Source of the DNA: JAJPHF01 sp035293805
Lineage (GTDB): Bacteria; Chloroflexota; UBA6077; JAJPHF01
Reading direction: 5' to 3'
DNA length: 64,000 nucleotides
Assembly: GCA_035293805.1 (NCBI GenBank)
Contig: DATGMD010000060.1
Location: forward strand, 124,001 to 188,000
In this document: positions 35,387-42,644 of the stretch, piece by piece
Position numbering within the stretch: the first letter of the stretch is position 1
Layout of the letters: each line of letters starts with the position of its first letter
Notes under the pieces: generated by a model
Told to the model about the DNA's origin: nothing
The model's input: only the letters and a program-made list of their open reading frames with translations
The model's database searches: none
Made by a program: the position numbers and the translations under genes

Positions 35387-35590
35387 ATGGTCGACAAAGC
35401 GCGTCGGAAAGAACTTCTCGACCATCGCCTCGTGGCGGACGCCCGCGCGGTCGGCATGGAGGCCTTCCATCTGGAGATCCTAGAAACGCTGGCGGTCACG
35501 CCCGAGATGACGCGGGAGCAGGTCCAGGCGGACCTCGCGACGCTCGAGGCGCTCTGGCGCGAAAAGCTGGACCCGGCGCTGCTGTATTGA
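35387..35590 (+). CDS. Small hypothetical soluble protein
   Basis: A 67-residue, charged, all-helical-looking protein (MVDKARRKELLDHRLVADAR at the start, then LEILETLAVTPEMTREQVQ). AAAGGGGAAA before the ATG is a plausible ribosome-binding site. No family is recognised. It stands between the antiporter and the gentisate-dioxygenase-like gene and may be transcribed alone. Confidence 0.65.
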   Translation: MVDKARRKELLDHRLVADARAVGMEAFHLEILETLAVTPEMTREQVQADLATLEALWREKLDPALLY

Positions 35591-35602
35591 CGCGCGCCGG
35601 CG

Positions 35603-35631
35603 GTTGACAAGCACCTGGGGGGCTGCTACCG
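35603..35631 (+). promoter_or_regulatory. Sigma-70-type promoter before the gentisate dioxygenase-like gene
   Basis: TTGACA at 35603-35608 is a perfect -35 hexamer. A 17-base spacer separates it from TACCGT at 35626-35631, which matches three of six -10 positions. It lies 99 bases before the cupin start codon. It is the clearest -35 hexamer in the window. Confidence 0.6.
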
Positions 35632-35729
35632 TTCGGGCAAGGACGGCGCCCAGCGACACGGCGAGCGGCGCGCGCCCCGGGGCGCCGCCGGGCGCGGCCG
35701 GGCTGCGCCGCGCACGGGAGGGACGAACG

Positions 35730-36803
35730 ATGGTGCAGGCAGTTGACGCCGAGCAGTATTACGCCGAGCTAGAGGACCTCAACGTCGCGCCGCTGTGGCG
35801 GGTGGACGAGTCGGGGGCGGCGCGCTCGCCGGACTCGATTCGGCCGGGCGTCTGGCGCTGGCGCGAGCTGTACCCACGGCTGGCCCGCGCCACCGAGATG
35901 ATGGACCTGGAGACCGGCGGCGAGCGCCGCGTGCTGACGCTCATCAATCCCGGGATGAAGCCCCTGCTCGGCACCACGCACACCCTCACCACGTCGCTGC
36001 AGCTCATCCTGCCCGGCGAGGTGGCGCCGGCGCACCGCCACACGATGGCCGCCTTCCGCTTCATCATCGAGGGCCAGCGCGGCTACACCGTCGTCGACGG
36101 CGAGAAGCTGCCGATGAGCCCGGGCGACCTGATCCTCACGCCCGGCTGGACCTGGCACGACCACGGCAGCGAGGGCGAGGGGCCGATGGTCTGGCTCGAC
36201 GGGCTGGACGTGCCGTTCGTGCGCGCGCTGAAGGGCTGCGTGTTCCAGGACTTTCCCGGTCGGCAGGCGCAGCCGGTAAAGTACGGTGGGCCGATCTCGT
36301 ACGAGCACTTCGGGGCGGCGGGCGTGCTGCCGGCGAAGAACCGCCCGCGCTCGCTGTACTCGCCACTCAACCTGTACAAGTGGGAGCACGCCTACGACGG
36401 GCTGCGGCGCATGCAGGCGGCCGGCGACGAGGACGAGTACGACGGGACGCTGCTGGAGTACGTCAACCCGATCACGGGTGGCCACGTGCTGCCGACGATG
36501 GCCTGCTACCTCCAGGCGCTCCGCGCGGGCCAGCACACGAAGGCCCGCCGCCAGACGAACAGCACGGTGATGTTCAGCATTCGCGGGAGCGGTCACAGCA
36601 TCATCGCGGGCCAGCGCTACGACTGGACGGACCGGGACATCGTCGTCGTGCCCGCGTGGGCGTGGGCCGAGCACGTGGTCGATCCCGGCCAGGACGCGCT
36701 CTTCTTCCGCTACAGCGACCTGCCGGTGCTGGAGCCGTTCGGCCTCTACCGGGAGGAGGCGTACCGCCCGAACGACGGCCACCAGCCGCTCGCGGGCGAG
36801 TAA
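35730..36803 (+). CDS. Bicupin protein, gentisate 1,2-dioxygenase-like
   Basis: About 357 residues from the ATG at 35730, with GGGAGGG before it. The N-terminal cupin has likely iron ligands H102 and H104 (PAHRHTMAAFRF) and H143/H145 (WTWHDHGS). A degenerate second cupin is at about 280-340 (VMFSIRGSGHSIIAGQ). This arrangement matches gentisate 1,2-dioxygenase, which opens the ring of 2,5-dihydroxybenzoate to maleylpyruvate. No maleylpyruvate isomerase or hydrolase follows, so the pathway is not complete here and a related 1-hydroxy-2-naphthoate or salicylate dioxygenase role is possible. The next gene, 124 bases on, encodes a TAXI-like protein and may be co-expressed. Confidence 0.88.
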   Translation: MVQAVDAEQYYAELEDLNVAPLWRVDESGAARSPDSIRPGVWRWRELYPRLARATEMMDLETGGERRVLTLINPGMKPLLGTTHTLTTSLQLILPGEVAPAHRHTMAAFRFIIEGQRGYTVVDGEKLPMSPGDLILTPGWTWHDHGSEGEGPMVWLDGLDVPFVRALKGCVFQDFPGRQAQPVKYGGPISYEHFGAAGVLPAKNRPRSLYSPLNLYKWEHAYDGLRRMQAAGDEDEYDGTLLEYVNPITGGHVLPTMACYLQALRAGQHTKARRQTNSTVMFSIRGSGHSIIAGQRYDWTDRDIVVVPAWAWAEHVVDPGQDALFFRYSDLPVLEPFGLYREEAYRPNDGHQPLAGE

Positions 36804-36926
36804 GGGCCGCCGCGCAGTCGGCGACTGCCGCGGCTACGGCGGCGCGGGCCGAACGGGTGGTGTACACTGACAGCCGGCGGCGCCCTGCACGCACGCCGTC
36901 GCCAACTTCACCGCGAGGAGGCCAGC

Positions 36927-37904
36927 ATGGAGCCGCTACCGCGAGGCGCCCAGTTCATCCGCGCGAAGATGCTGTGGGAGATCGCGCTCGGCGTCGCGGG
37001 CGACATCAACATCCCCTACTACGGCAATCGCGACATCAAGATCGACGTGGGCAACGCCTCGGGCGAGCACTACAAGCCGTACCTGCGGATGTCCGTGGGC
37101 TCGCCGATCCTGGCCCACGCGGTAGTGCGCGAAGAGATCGAGATGGCGTTCGTCAACCCGTCCGCCTTCGTGACCCAGGCATACCGGGGCACCGGCCTGT
37201 TCGCCGAGCCACTGCCGGTGCGCATCGTCGTCAGCTATCCCTCGTGGGACCGCTACGTCCACTGCATCTCGGAGCGCACGGGCCTGACCTCGCTGAAGCA
37301 GATCAAGGAGCAGAAGTACCCGCTGCGCCTCTCCATCCGCGAGGATGCGACGCACTCCACGCGCGTGCTGCTGGACCAGGAGCTGGCGCTGCTCGGCTTC
37401 ACGCTGGACGACATCGTGTCGTGGGGCGGCAAGCTGCAGCTGAACGGCGGCCCCGGCGACCAGCGCCGCCTGGACGCGATCGAGAAGGGGGAGGTGGACG
37501 CGGTCTTCGACGAGGGCATTCCGCTGTGGCTCGACAAGGCGCTGGCGGCGGGGATGCGGCCGATCACGCTCGAGGACGACCTGATGCGGCAGCTCGAGGC
37601 GATCGGCTGGCGGCGGGCGATGATCCCGGCCGGCGGGCCCAATGGGCGCTTCCCGCACCTGAAAGAGGACCATTGGGGGATCGACTACAGCGGCTGGCCG
37701 CTGTACACCCGCGCGTCGCTGCCCGACGAGATCGCCTACAAGGTGTGCGACGCCGTGGCCCAGCGCGCCGACGAGGTGCCGTGGGAGCAGGGGGCCTACA
37801 CCGGCATTGGGCAGCTCGGCCGCGAGTCCGACGCGACGCCAATGGACGTGCCGCTCCACCCCGGCGCCGCGCAGTGGTTCAAGGAGCACGGCTACGACGT
37901 GTAG
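36927..37904 (+). CDS. TAXI-family solute-binding-like protein without signal peptide
   Basis: The 325-residue protein resembles the TAXI subgroup of TRAP-type substrate-binding proteins: DIKIDVGNASGEHYKPYLRM, EMAFVNPSAFVTQAYRG, LSIREDATHSTRVLLDQELA and AIEKGEVDAVFDEGIPLWL. GAGGAGG precedes the ATG. Unlike normal TAXI proteins it has no signal peptide (it begins MEPLPRGAQFIRAKMLW), and no TRAP membrane subunit is nearby, so it is probably cytoplasmic. It follows the gentisate dioxygenase-like gene. It could sense or bind an aromatic acid; that is inference. Confidence 0.75.
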   Translation: MEPLPRGAQFIRAKMLWEIALGVAGDINIPYYGNRDIKIDVGNASGEHYKPYLRMSVGSPILAHAVVREEIEMAFVNPSAFVTQAYRGTGLFAEPLPVRIVVSYPSWDRYVHCISERTGLTSLKQIKEQKYPLRLSIREDATHSTRVLLDQELALLGFTLDDIVSWGGKLQLNGGPGDQRRLDAIEKGEVDAVFDEGIPLWLDKALAAGMRPITLEDDLMRQLEAIGWRRAMIPAGGPNGRFPHLKEDHWGIDYSGWPLYTRASLPDEIAYKVCDAVAQRADEVPWEQGAYTGIGQLGRESDATPMDVPLHPGAAQWFKEHGYDV

Positions 37905-37927
37905 CCTCGCCGGACGGCGTGTGAACG

Positions 37928-37953
37928 GGGCGCGGCCTATGCCGGCCGCGCCC
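37928..37953. terminator. Bidirectional terminator hairpin
   Basis: GGGCGCGGCC, loop TATGCC, GGCCGCGCCC: a perfect 10-pair stem between the convergent TAXI-like gene and the SLOG-domain gene, with only 59 bases between their stop codons. No U-run follows, as expected for high-GC bacteria. Confidence 0.65.
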
Positions 37954-37963
37954 TGTCTAGTTG

Positions 37964-38536
37964 CTAGACACCGCGCTCGCCCGGCGCGGGCTGGCGGCCG
38001 GAGGGGGCGAAGCGGTGCTCCTCGACTGGGCGCCCGAGGTCGTGGGCGAAGGCAATAGTCTCGGCGGTGCCGCCGCCGCCCAGGCCGGTCCAGACGGCGA
38101 TCAGCAGGTCGCAGCGCGCGGCGAGCAGCCGGTTGCGCCGGCGGTAGGCCTCGGCGCCGAGGAGGCCATGCGGATCGCTCACCACCTGCTCGCTCGCGTA
38201 GGCCCAGCTTTGCTCCAACAGCGCGCGATCCTGAGCGGGCCAGTCGGCGGCGAAGCGGGACAGGGGCAGCGGCAGGTAGAGGTGGAGGGGAATGCCCAGG
38301 CGCTCGGCGGCCAGCGCGGCCCAGGTGTCCACGCCGCGCTGGCCGCCGCAGTGAAACGCGAGCGCCGCGCCGTGAGCGGCCTGTAGCTCGCGGGACCGGG
38401 CGATAATCGCCGCCGCGACGGCGTCGGGCGCCGCGAACAGCTCGGGCCGATGTCCGGTCCAGGCAACGTGCAGCGGGGGGGCGCCGTGGGACGCAGGGAG
38501 GGACGGCTCTGAGCGCCGCCGCTTGTTGCCACCCAT
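37964..38536 (-). CDS. SLOG-domain (YpsA/DUF1273-like) protein
   Basis: About 190 residues from the ATG at 38536. The Rossmann-like SLOG fold is suggested by VAWTGHRPELFA at the start, GGQRGVDTWAALAAERLGI, then LPLSRFAADWPAQDRALLEQ and DLLIAVWTGLGGGGTAETI. SLOG proteins bind nucleotides or nucleotide-derived ligands (YpsA, LOG, DprA, TIR-associated sensors). The GTGHRP-like opening and GGxxGxDxxA motif are typical of YpsA. It lies 17 bases after htrA and probably forms one operon with grpE and htrA. Confidence 0.78.
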   Translation of the reverse strand: MGGNKRRRSEPSLPASHGAPPLHVAWTGHRPELFAAPDAVAAAIIARSRELQAAHGAALAFHCGGQRGVDTWAALAAERLGIPLHLYLPLPLSRFAADWPAQDRALLEQSWAYASEQVVSDPHGLLGAEAYRRRNRLLAARCDLLIAVWTGLGGGGTAETIAFAHDLGRPVEEHRFAPSGRQPAPGERGV

Positions 38537-38552
38537 CCGACGCTCCCGCAGT

Positions 38553-39887
38553 TCACTGCGGGCGCTCGCCCAGGCGCAGGTCGAGGCTGGCGGGCTGGCC
38601 GTCGCGCAGGTAGTCCAGCCGCACGGTGTCGCCGACGCGCTTGTCGTCCACATAGGCGTCGAGCGCGTCGGGATCGGCGACGGGCCGGCCGTCCACGGCC
38701 GTCACCACGTCGCCGCCGATGACGAGCTGCTGGTTGCCCACGCGCACCTGGCGGTTGCCCGCGCGCAGGCCGGCCTGCGCCGCCGGCCCGTTGGCGGCGA
38801 CCGAGGCGATAAGGATGCCCTGCTGCGCCGGCAGGCGCAGCGCGCCGGCGATCTGTGGAGTGAGCGGCTGGCCCTCGAAGCCCGTCCAGGCATGGCTGGC
38901 GTGGCCCTGCGTGACCAGCTCTGGCAGCCAGCGGCGGGCCGTGTTGCTGGGGATGGCGAACCCGACGCCCACCGAGCCGCCGCTGGGGCTGAAGATCATC
39001 GTATTGATGCCCACCGCCTCGCCGCGCGCGTTGAGGAGCGGCCCGCCCGAGTTGCCCGGATTGATGGCCGCGTCGGTCTGGATGACCCCGCGCATGGCCC
39101 GCCCCTGCGGCGTGCGCAGCGTGCGGCCGATCGAGCTGACCACGCCGGTCGTGACCGTGCGCTCGAAGCCAAATGGGTTGCCGATGGCGATCGCCGCCTG
39201 CCCGACGCGCACCGTGCTGGAGTCGGCGAAGCGCACGGGCCGCACGACGGTGCCCGCGGGCAGCTCGACGCGCACCACGGCGAGGTCATTGGTCGCGTCG
39301 CGGCCCACCAGCGTGCCGGGCAGCTTCGTCCCGTCGGCGAGCGTGACTTCGAGCGTGCTGGCGTCGCGGATCACGTGCTCGTTGGTGGCGATGTGCCCCT
39401 GATCGTCCAGCAGGAAGCCCGAGCCGCTGCCCTGCTGGGGCACCACGGAGAAGCGGAAGAAGTCGTAGGCGTAGGCGGTCGTCGTGATGTTCACCACCGA
39501 GGGGCTGACCTCCTCGTAGATACGCGCGATGGCGTCGTCGAGCGGGGCCAGGACGGCGGCGGGGGCGGGCGGCGGCAGGGCCGCGGCGTCGCGGGGCGCG
39601 GCCAGCGCGGGCGCGGTGGTCCGCGGCTCGGGCAGCGGTGCCGTGTCGCGGCGGAGCGCGGCCGGGGGTGCCAGGTACAGCAGCGCCAGCACCAGTCCCG
39701 CGGCCAGCAGGCCGCTCAGCAGCACCCCGGCCACGAAGCGCGCGATCGCCGGGGCGAGGCGCCGGCGCGGTCGCACCTGCCAGACGGCGCTGTCGTTAGC
39801 GCGCCAGCCGTCGTAAATCGTGCTCGCGGGCCGCGCACCCTGCTCCTCGGCGGGGGGATGGGGATACGAGGGGTCCGTTGGCGTCAC
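38553..39887 (-). CDS. HtrA/DegP-type serine protease with PDZ domain
   Basis: The product of 444 residues has a cytoplasmic N-terminus (1-45), one membrane segment (about 46-75), a Pro/Ala-rich linker, and a trypsin-like domain with catalytic H171 (TNEHVIRD), D201 (TNDLAVVR) and S280 (INPGNSGGPLL). A PDZ domain is at about 350-440, including GDVVTAVDGRPVADPD. It degrades misfolded envelope proteins. Its GTG start overlaps the grpE stop as GTGA, so the two are translationally coupled. Confidence 0.94.
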   Translation of the reverse strand: MTPTDPSYPHPPAEEQGARPASTIYDGWRANDSAVWQVRPRRRLAPAIARFVAGVLLSGLLAAGLVLALLYLAPPAALRRDTAPLPEPRTTAPALAAPRDAAALPPPAPAAVLAPLDDAIARIYEEVSPSVVNITTTAYAYDFFRFSVVPQQGSGSGFLLDDQGHIATNEHVIRDASTLEVTLADGTKLPGTLVGRDATNDLAVVRVELPAGTVVRPVRFADSSTVRVGQAAIAIGNPFGFERTVTTGVVSSIGRTLRTPQGRAMRGVIQTDAAINPGNSGGPLLNARGEAVGINTMIFSPSGGSVGVGFAIPSNTARRWLPELVTQGHASHAWTGFEGQPLTPQIAGALRLPAQQGILIASVAANGPAAQAGLRAGNRQVRVGNQQLVIGGDVVTAVDGRPVADPDALDAYVDDKRVGDTVRLDYLRDGQPASLDLRLGERPQ

Positions 39888-40471
39888 GGCTCCTTCGCCA
39901 CGACGACCTGGGCCGGGCGGAGCACGCGGCCGCCGAGCCGATAGCCGGGGCGGGCCACCGTGGCTACCGTCCCCGGCGCCACGTCCGTGCGCTCCTCGTG
40001 CAGGATCGCCTCGTGCTCCCAGGGATCGAACGGCTGGCCCTCGGCGGCGATGCGCTCCAGGCCCGTGCTCTCCAGCGCGGACCGCAGCTTGCGTTCGATG
40101 AGCGCGAGCCCCTGCACCCAGTCCTCCTCGCGCCGCTCGGCCGGGAGGGCTTGCATCGCGCGCTCGAAGTCGTCGAGCACGGGCAGCACCTGCAGCAGGA
40201 CCTCGCCGCGGCCGCGCTCGAACGCCTCGGCGCGCTCCTGTTCGGCGCGGCGCCGGAAGTTCTGCAAGTCGGCCTGCGCGCGCTGGGCCATCTCCAGGTA
40301 CTTCTGCGCCTGCTCCTGGGCAGCGTCGCGCTCCGCGGTCACGCTCTCCAGCGTGGGGGCCTGGGCCACCGCTGGCTCGCTCTCGGCGCTCGCGGTGGAG
40401 GCGTCGGGGCTCGCCGGGCTGACAGGCTGGGCGCCATCAGTCGGCGCCGTCTCGGTCGGCTCGCTCGCCAT
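39884..40471 (-). CDS. grpE: Nucleotide exchange factor GrpE
   Basis: About 195 residues from the ATG at 40471, which follows GGAGAG. It releases ADP from DnaK in the Hsp70 cycle. A disordered acidic N-terminus (about 50 residues) leads to a long coiled coil (TAERDAAQEQAQKYLEMAQR, DLQNFRRRAEQE), then the beta domain with EGQPFDPWEHEAI and VLRPAQVVVAKEP at the end. dnaK, dnaJ and hrcA are not in the window. The first gene of a grpE-htrA-SLOG operon. Confidence 0.95.
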   Translation of the reverse strand: MASEPTETAPTDGAQPVSPASPDASTASAESEPAVAQAPTLESVTAERDAAQEQAQKYLEMAQRAQADLQNFRRRAEQERAEAFERGRGEVLLQVLPVLDDFERAMQALPAERREEDWVQGLALIERKLRSALESTGLERIAAEGQPFDPWEHEAILHEERTDVAPGTVATVARPGYRLGGRVLRPAQVVVAKEP

Positions 40472-40570
40472 GGTGCTCTCCATACGTCGGTCAGGCGGCG
40501 CTTGCGCCACCCCTTTACTATGTACGGTACCGGATTGCTCCCCGCGCGGCCAACGCGGCCGACGAACCTA

Positions 40571-40612
40571 CCCCCCACCCCCCTTCCCTTCGAAGGGAAG
40601 GGGGGTGGGGGG
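40571..40612. repeat. Perfect 42-base palindrome in a G/C-rich repeat region
   Basis: Two 21-base arms, centred on TTCGAA at 40589-40594, are exact reverse complements with no loop. C-block to G-block architecture and the flanking AACCTAC link it to the dispersed repeat with terminal inverted repeats, but the interior core is missing. The whole gap 40472-40793 between grpE and the next gene holds this palindrome, a possible -10 for grpE around 40520, and no gene. Confidence 0.75.
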
Positions 40613-40793
40613 GCGGGCGGCATCGTGCCCGACGTCATTGCGGACATCGCCCCTGCCCCGGGAAGGAAGGGGGGGCGGACGCGGGGCTCGGCGGCTTTTC
40701 CGCCGCCCGCACTCCGTGCTGAGAGTGCAGGGAGCGAGCCATGCGTTGATGCCGGCAAAGCTACTCGTCGGCTCGGGGCTCTGGTACAGTGCC

Positions 40794-42392
40794 GTGTGGG
40801 CTCGGAGGGCCCCGCCGTGGGGCCGCACGAGCTGGAGGAGGCGCCGTCTGAAGCGAGGCAATGGGCTGCTTGCCAACCGCGCGCTCTGGCTCAGCGCCCT
40901 CGTGGGGCTCGTGCTGGCGCTTGGGCCGCGGCCACTGCCCCCGTCGTCAGAGGCGGGGCTAGCGTCGGGTCCGCCCGCCGCGCCGCCGCCCAACCTGCTG
41001 CCATTCACGGCGGAGCCGCCCCCTGTTGCGGCGCAGACGCCCCCCGGCTTCCGGGCGCTGGCGCCCGGCCAGACGGCCTACGCCCGCCGCGGCGGCGCCT
41101 ACGTGCGGGCGGCCCCGAGCCCCGACGCCGACCTGGTGTCGCAGCTCTTCTACGATACGCCGCTGCCGCTGCTCGGCGAGATCGACCAGGCGGGCAGTCC
41201 CGCCTGGTATCAGGTCGAGCTGTGGGGCGTGCTGCAGGGCTGGATCAGCGCCGCCGAGGTGCTGGTGGACCAGCCGCCGCCCAGCGTGCCAGCCCCCTGG
41301 GAGCGCGGCGCGGACGCGGGCGGCGGAAGCGCCGCGCCGCGGCTGGAGCTGGCAGGCCCCACCGGGCCGGCGCCGCTCGCGACCACGGGCCACACGATTT
41401 GGAGCGCTCGCTGGCGCGCCGCGCCGAACGAGCGGGCGCCACTGCTCGCGGAGCTGCCGGCCGGCACCAGCGGGACGGTCACGGCCTGGGCGACGGACGA
41501 CGACACGGAGGCTTGGTTCGAGCTACAGCTGGACGAGGGCAGCGGCTGGGTCTACGGCGTGAACCTCTCGCTCGATCCGCCCGCCGGCACGGCAAACGGC
41601 GAGCCCGCCGCGCGGCTGGCGGGGAAGGGGATGTGGGTATCGCGGCCGTTCTTGCCGATGGCCAACCCCGAGCGGCTGGTGCAGGCGGCCAAAGCGCTCG
41701 GCCTCACCCACCTCTACGTGGACGTGGCCAGCTCGCGCGGCGGCTTCTACAGCCGGGACGCGCTGGCGGCGCTGCTGCCGCTGGCGCACGCGAGCGGACT
41801 GCGCATCGTGGGGTGGATCTGGCCGACGCTGGCTGATCCGCTGGCCGATGTCGCCCTGAGCGTCGCGGTTGCCCAGTACGCGACGCCCGATGGCCAGCGG
41901 CTCGACGGCCTGGCACCTGACCTCGAGGAGCGCATGGACGTCGATCAGGTGCGCGCCTACATCCAGGTGCTGCGCACGCAGCTTGGCCCCGATTACCTGC
42001 TCGTCGGCACGGTGTTCCCGCCGTCGCACCAGTTCGCGCGTCGCAACCCGCAGCACAAGGTGATGGCGGGCTGGGTGGACGTGCTGGCGCCGATGACCTA
42101 CTGGAGCGAGGCGCGGCGGGAGTTTAGCGGCAACGAGGTCGCGCGCTACGTCAGCCGGGCCGTCGATCAGCTACGCCTCGACGCCGGCGACCCGAGCTAT
42201 CCGGTCGCACCGATTGGGCAGATGTACGACACGTTTGGCCGCAACGGCATTGGGGCCTACAGTCCGGGGGCGGCCGAGATCACCGCGGCGCTGCAAGCGA
42301 GCAAGGACGCGGGCGCGCTCGGCACGAGCTTCTTCCAGTGGGGCACCGCAACCCCCGAGGAGTGGCGCGCCCTGCGCGACTTCCCCTGGTGA
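40794..42392 (+). CDS. Membrane-anchored protein with SH3-like domains and a TIM-barrel glycosidase-like domain
   Basis: About 532 residues. After a basic N-terminus comes one hydrophobic segment (ALWLSALVGLVLALG), then a Pro-rich linker. Two SH3-like domains follow: ARRGGAYVRAAPSPDADLVS to WYQVELWGVLQGWISAAEVL, and a second near WFELQLDEGSGWVYG. The C-terminal part (THLYVDVASSRGGFYSRDAL, GLRIVGWIWPTLADP, VMAGWVDVLAPMTYWSE) resembles the glycosyl-hydrolase-like TIM barrels of the DUF4015 type. It is probably surface-exposed and cell-wall acting. The start is uncertain: GTG at 40794 or ATG at 40749. Confidence 0.8.
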   Translation: MWARRAPPWGRTSWRRRRLKRGNGLLANRALWLSALVGLVLALGPRPLPPSSEAGLASGPPAAPPPNLLPFTAEPPPVAAQTPPGFRALAPGQTAYARRGGAYVRAAPSPDADLVSQLFYDTPLPLLGEIDQAGSPAWYQVELWGVLQGWISAAEVLVDQPPPSVPAPWERGADAGGGSAAPRLELAGPTGPAPLATTGHTIWSARWRAAPNERAPLLAELPAGTSGTVTAWATDDDTEAWFELQLDEGSGWVYGVNLSLDPPAGTANGEPAARLAGKGMWVSRPFLPMANPERLVQAAKALGLTHLYVDVASSRGGFYSRDALAALLPLAHASGLRIVGWIWPTLADPLADVALSVAVAQYATPDGQRLDGLAPDLEERMDVDQVRAYIQVLRTQLGPDYLLVGTVFPPSHQFARRNPQHKVMAGWVDVLAPMTYWSEARREFSGNEVARYVSRAVDQLRLDAGDPSYPVAPIGQMYDTFGRNGIGAYSPGAAEITAALQASKDAGALGTSFFQWGTATPEEWRALRDFPW

Positions 42393-42644
42393 GCGGCACG
42401 CCGCCCTGGCGATTTTCGTGGGCCGCCGGGCGCGCCGCGGTTGTCGGCGGCGCGTCGCACGGGGTATCATGCGCCTCGCGACGCCGTCGTTGCCGCTAGC
42501 CTCGCCGCTCGGCCGGCGCCGCGCCCCGGGGCTGCCCGCCTCTCCCGGCCGGGCGCGGCACGGCGCGAGCCCTGGGAGCCAGCAAACGCCTCCGTGGGCC
42601 GGGGACCACTGGTCCACGCGCCTGAACCGATAGGTCCGCCCGGT

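Noticed and set aside
35730..37904. A complete gentisate degradation operon
   Set aside because: Only the dioxygenase-like gene is present; maleylpyruvate isomerase and fumarylpyruvate hydrolase are missing.
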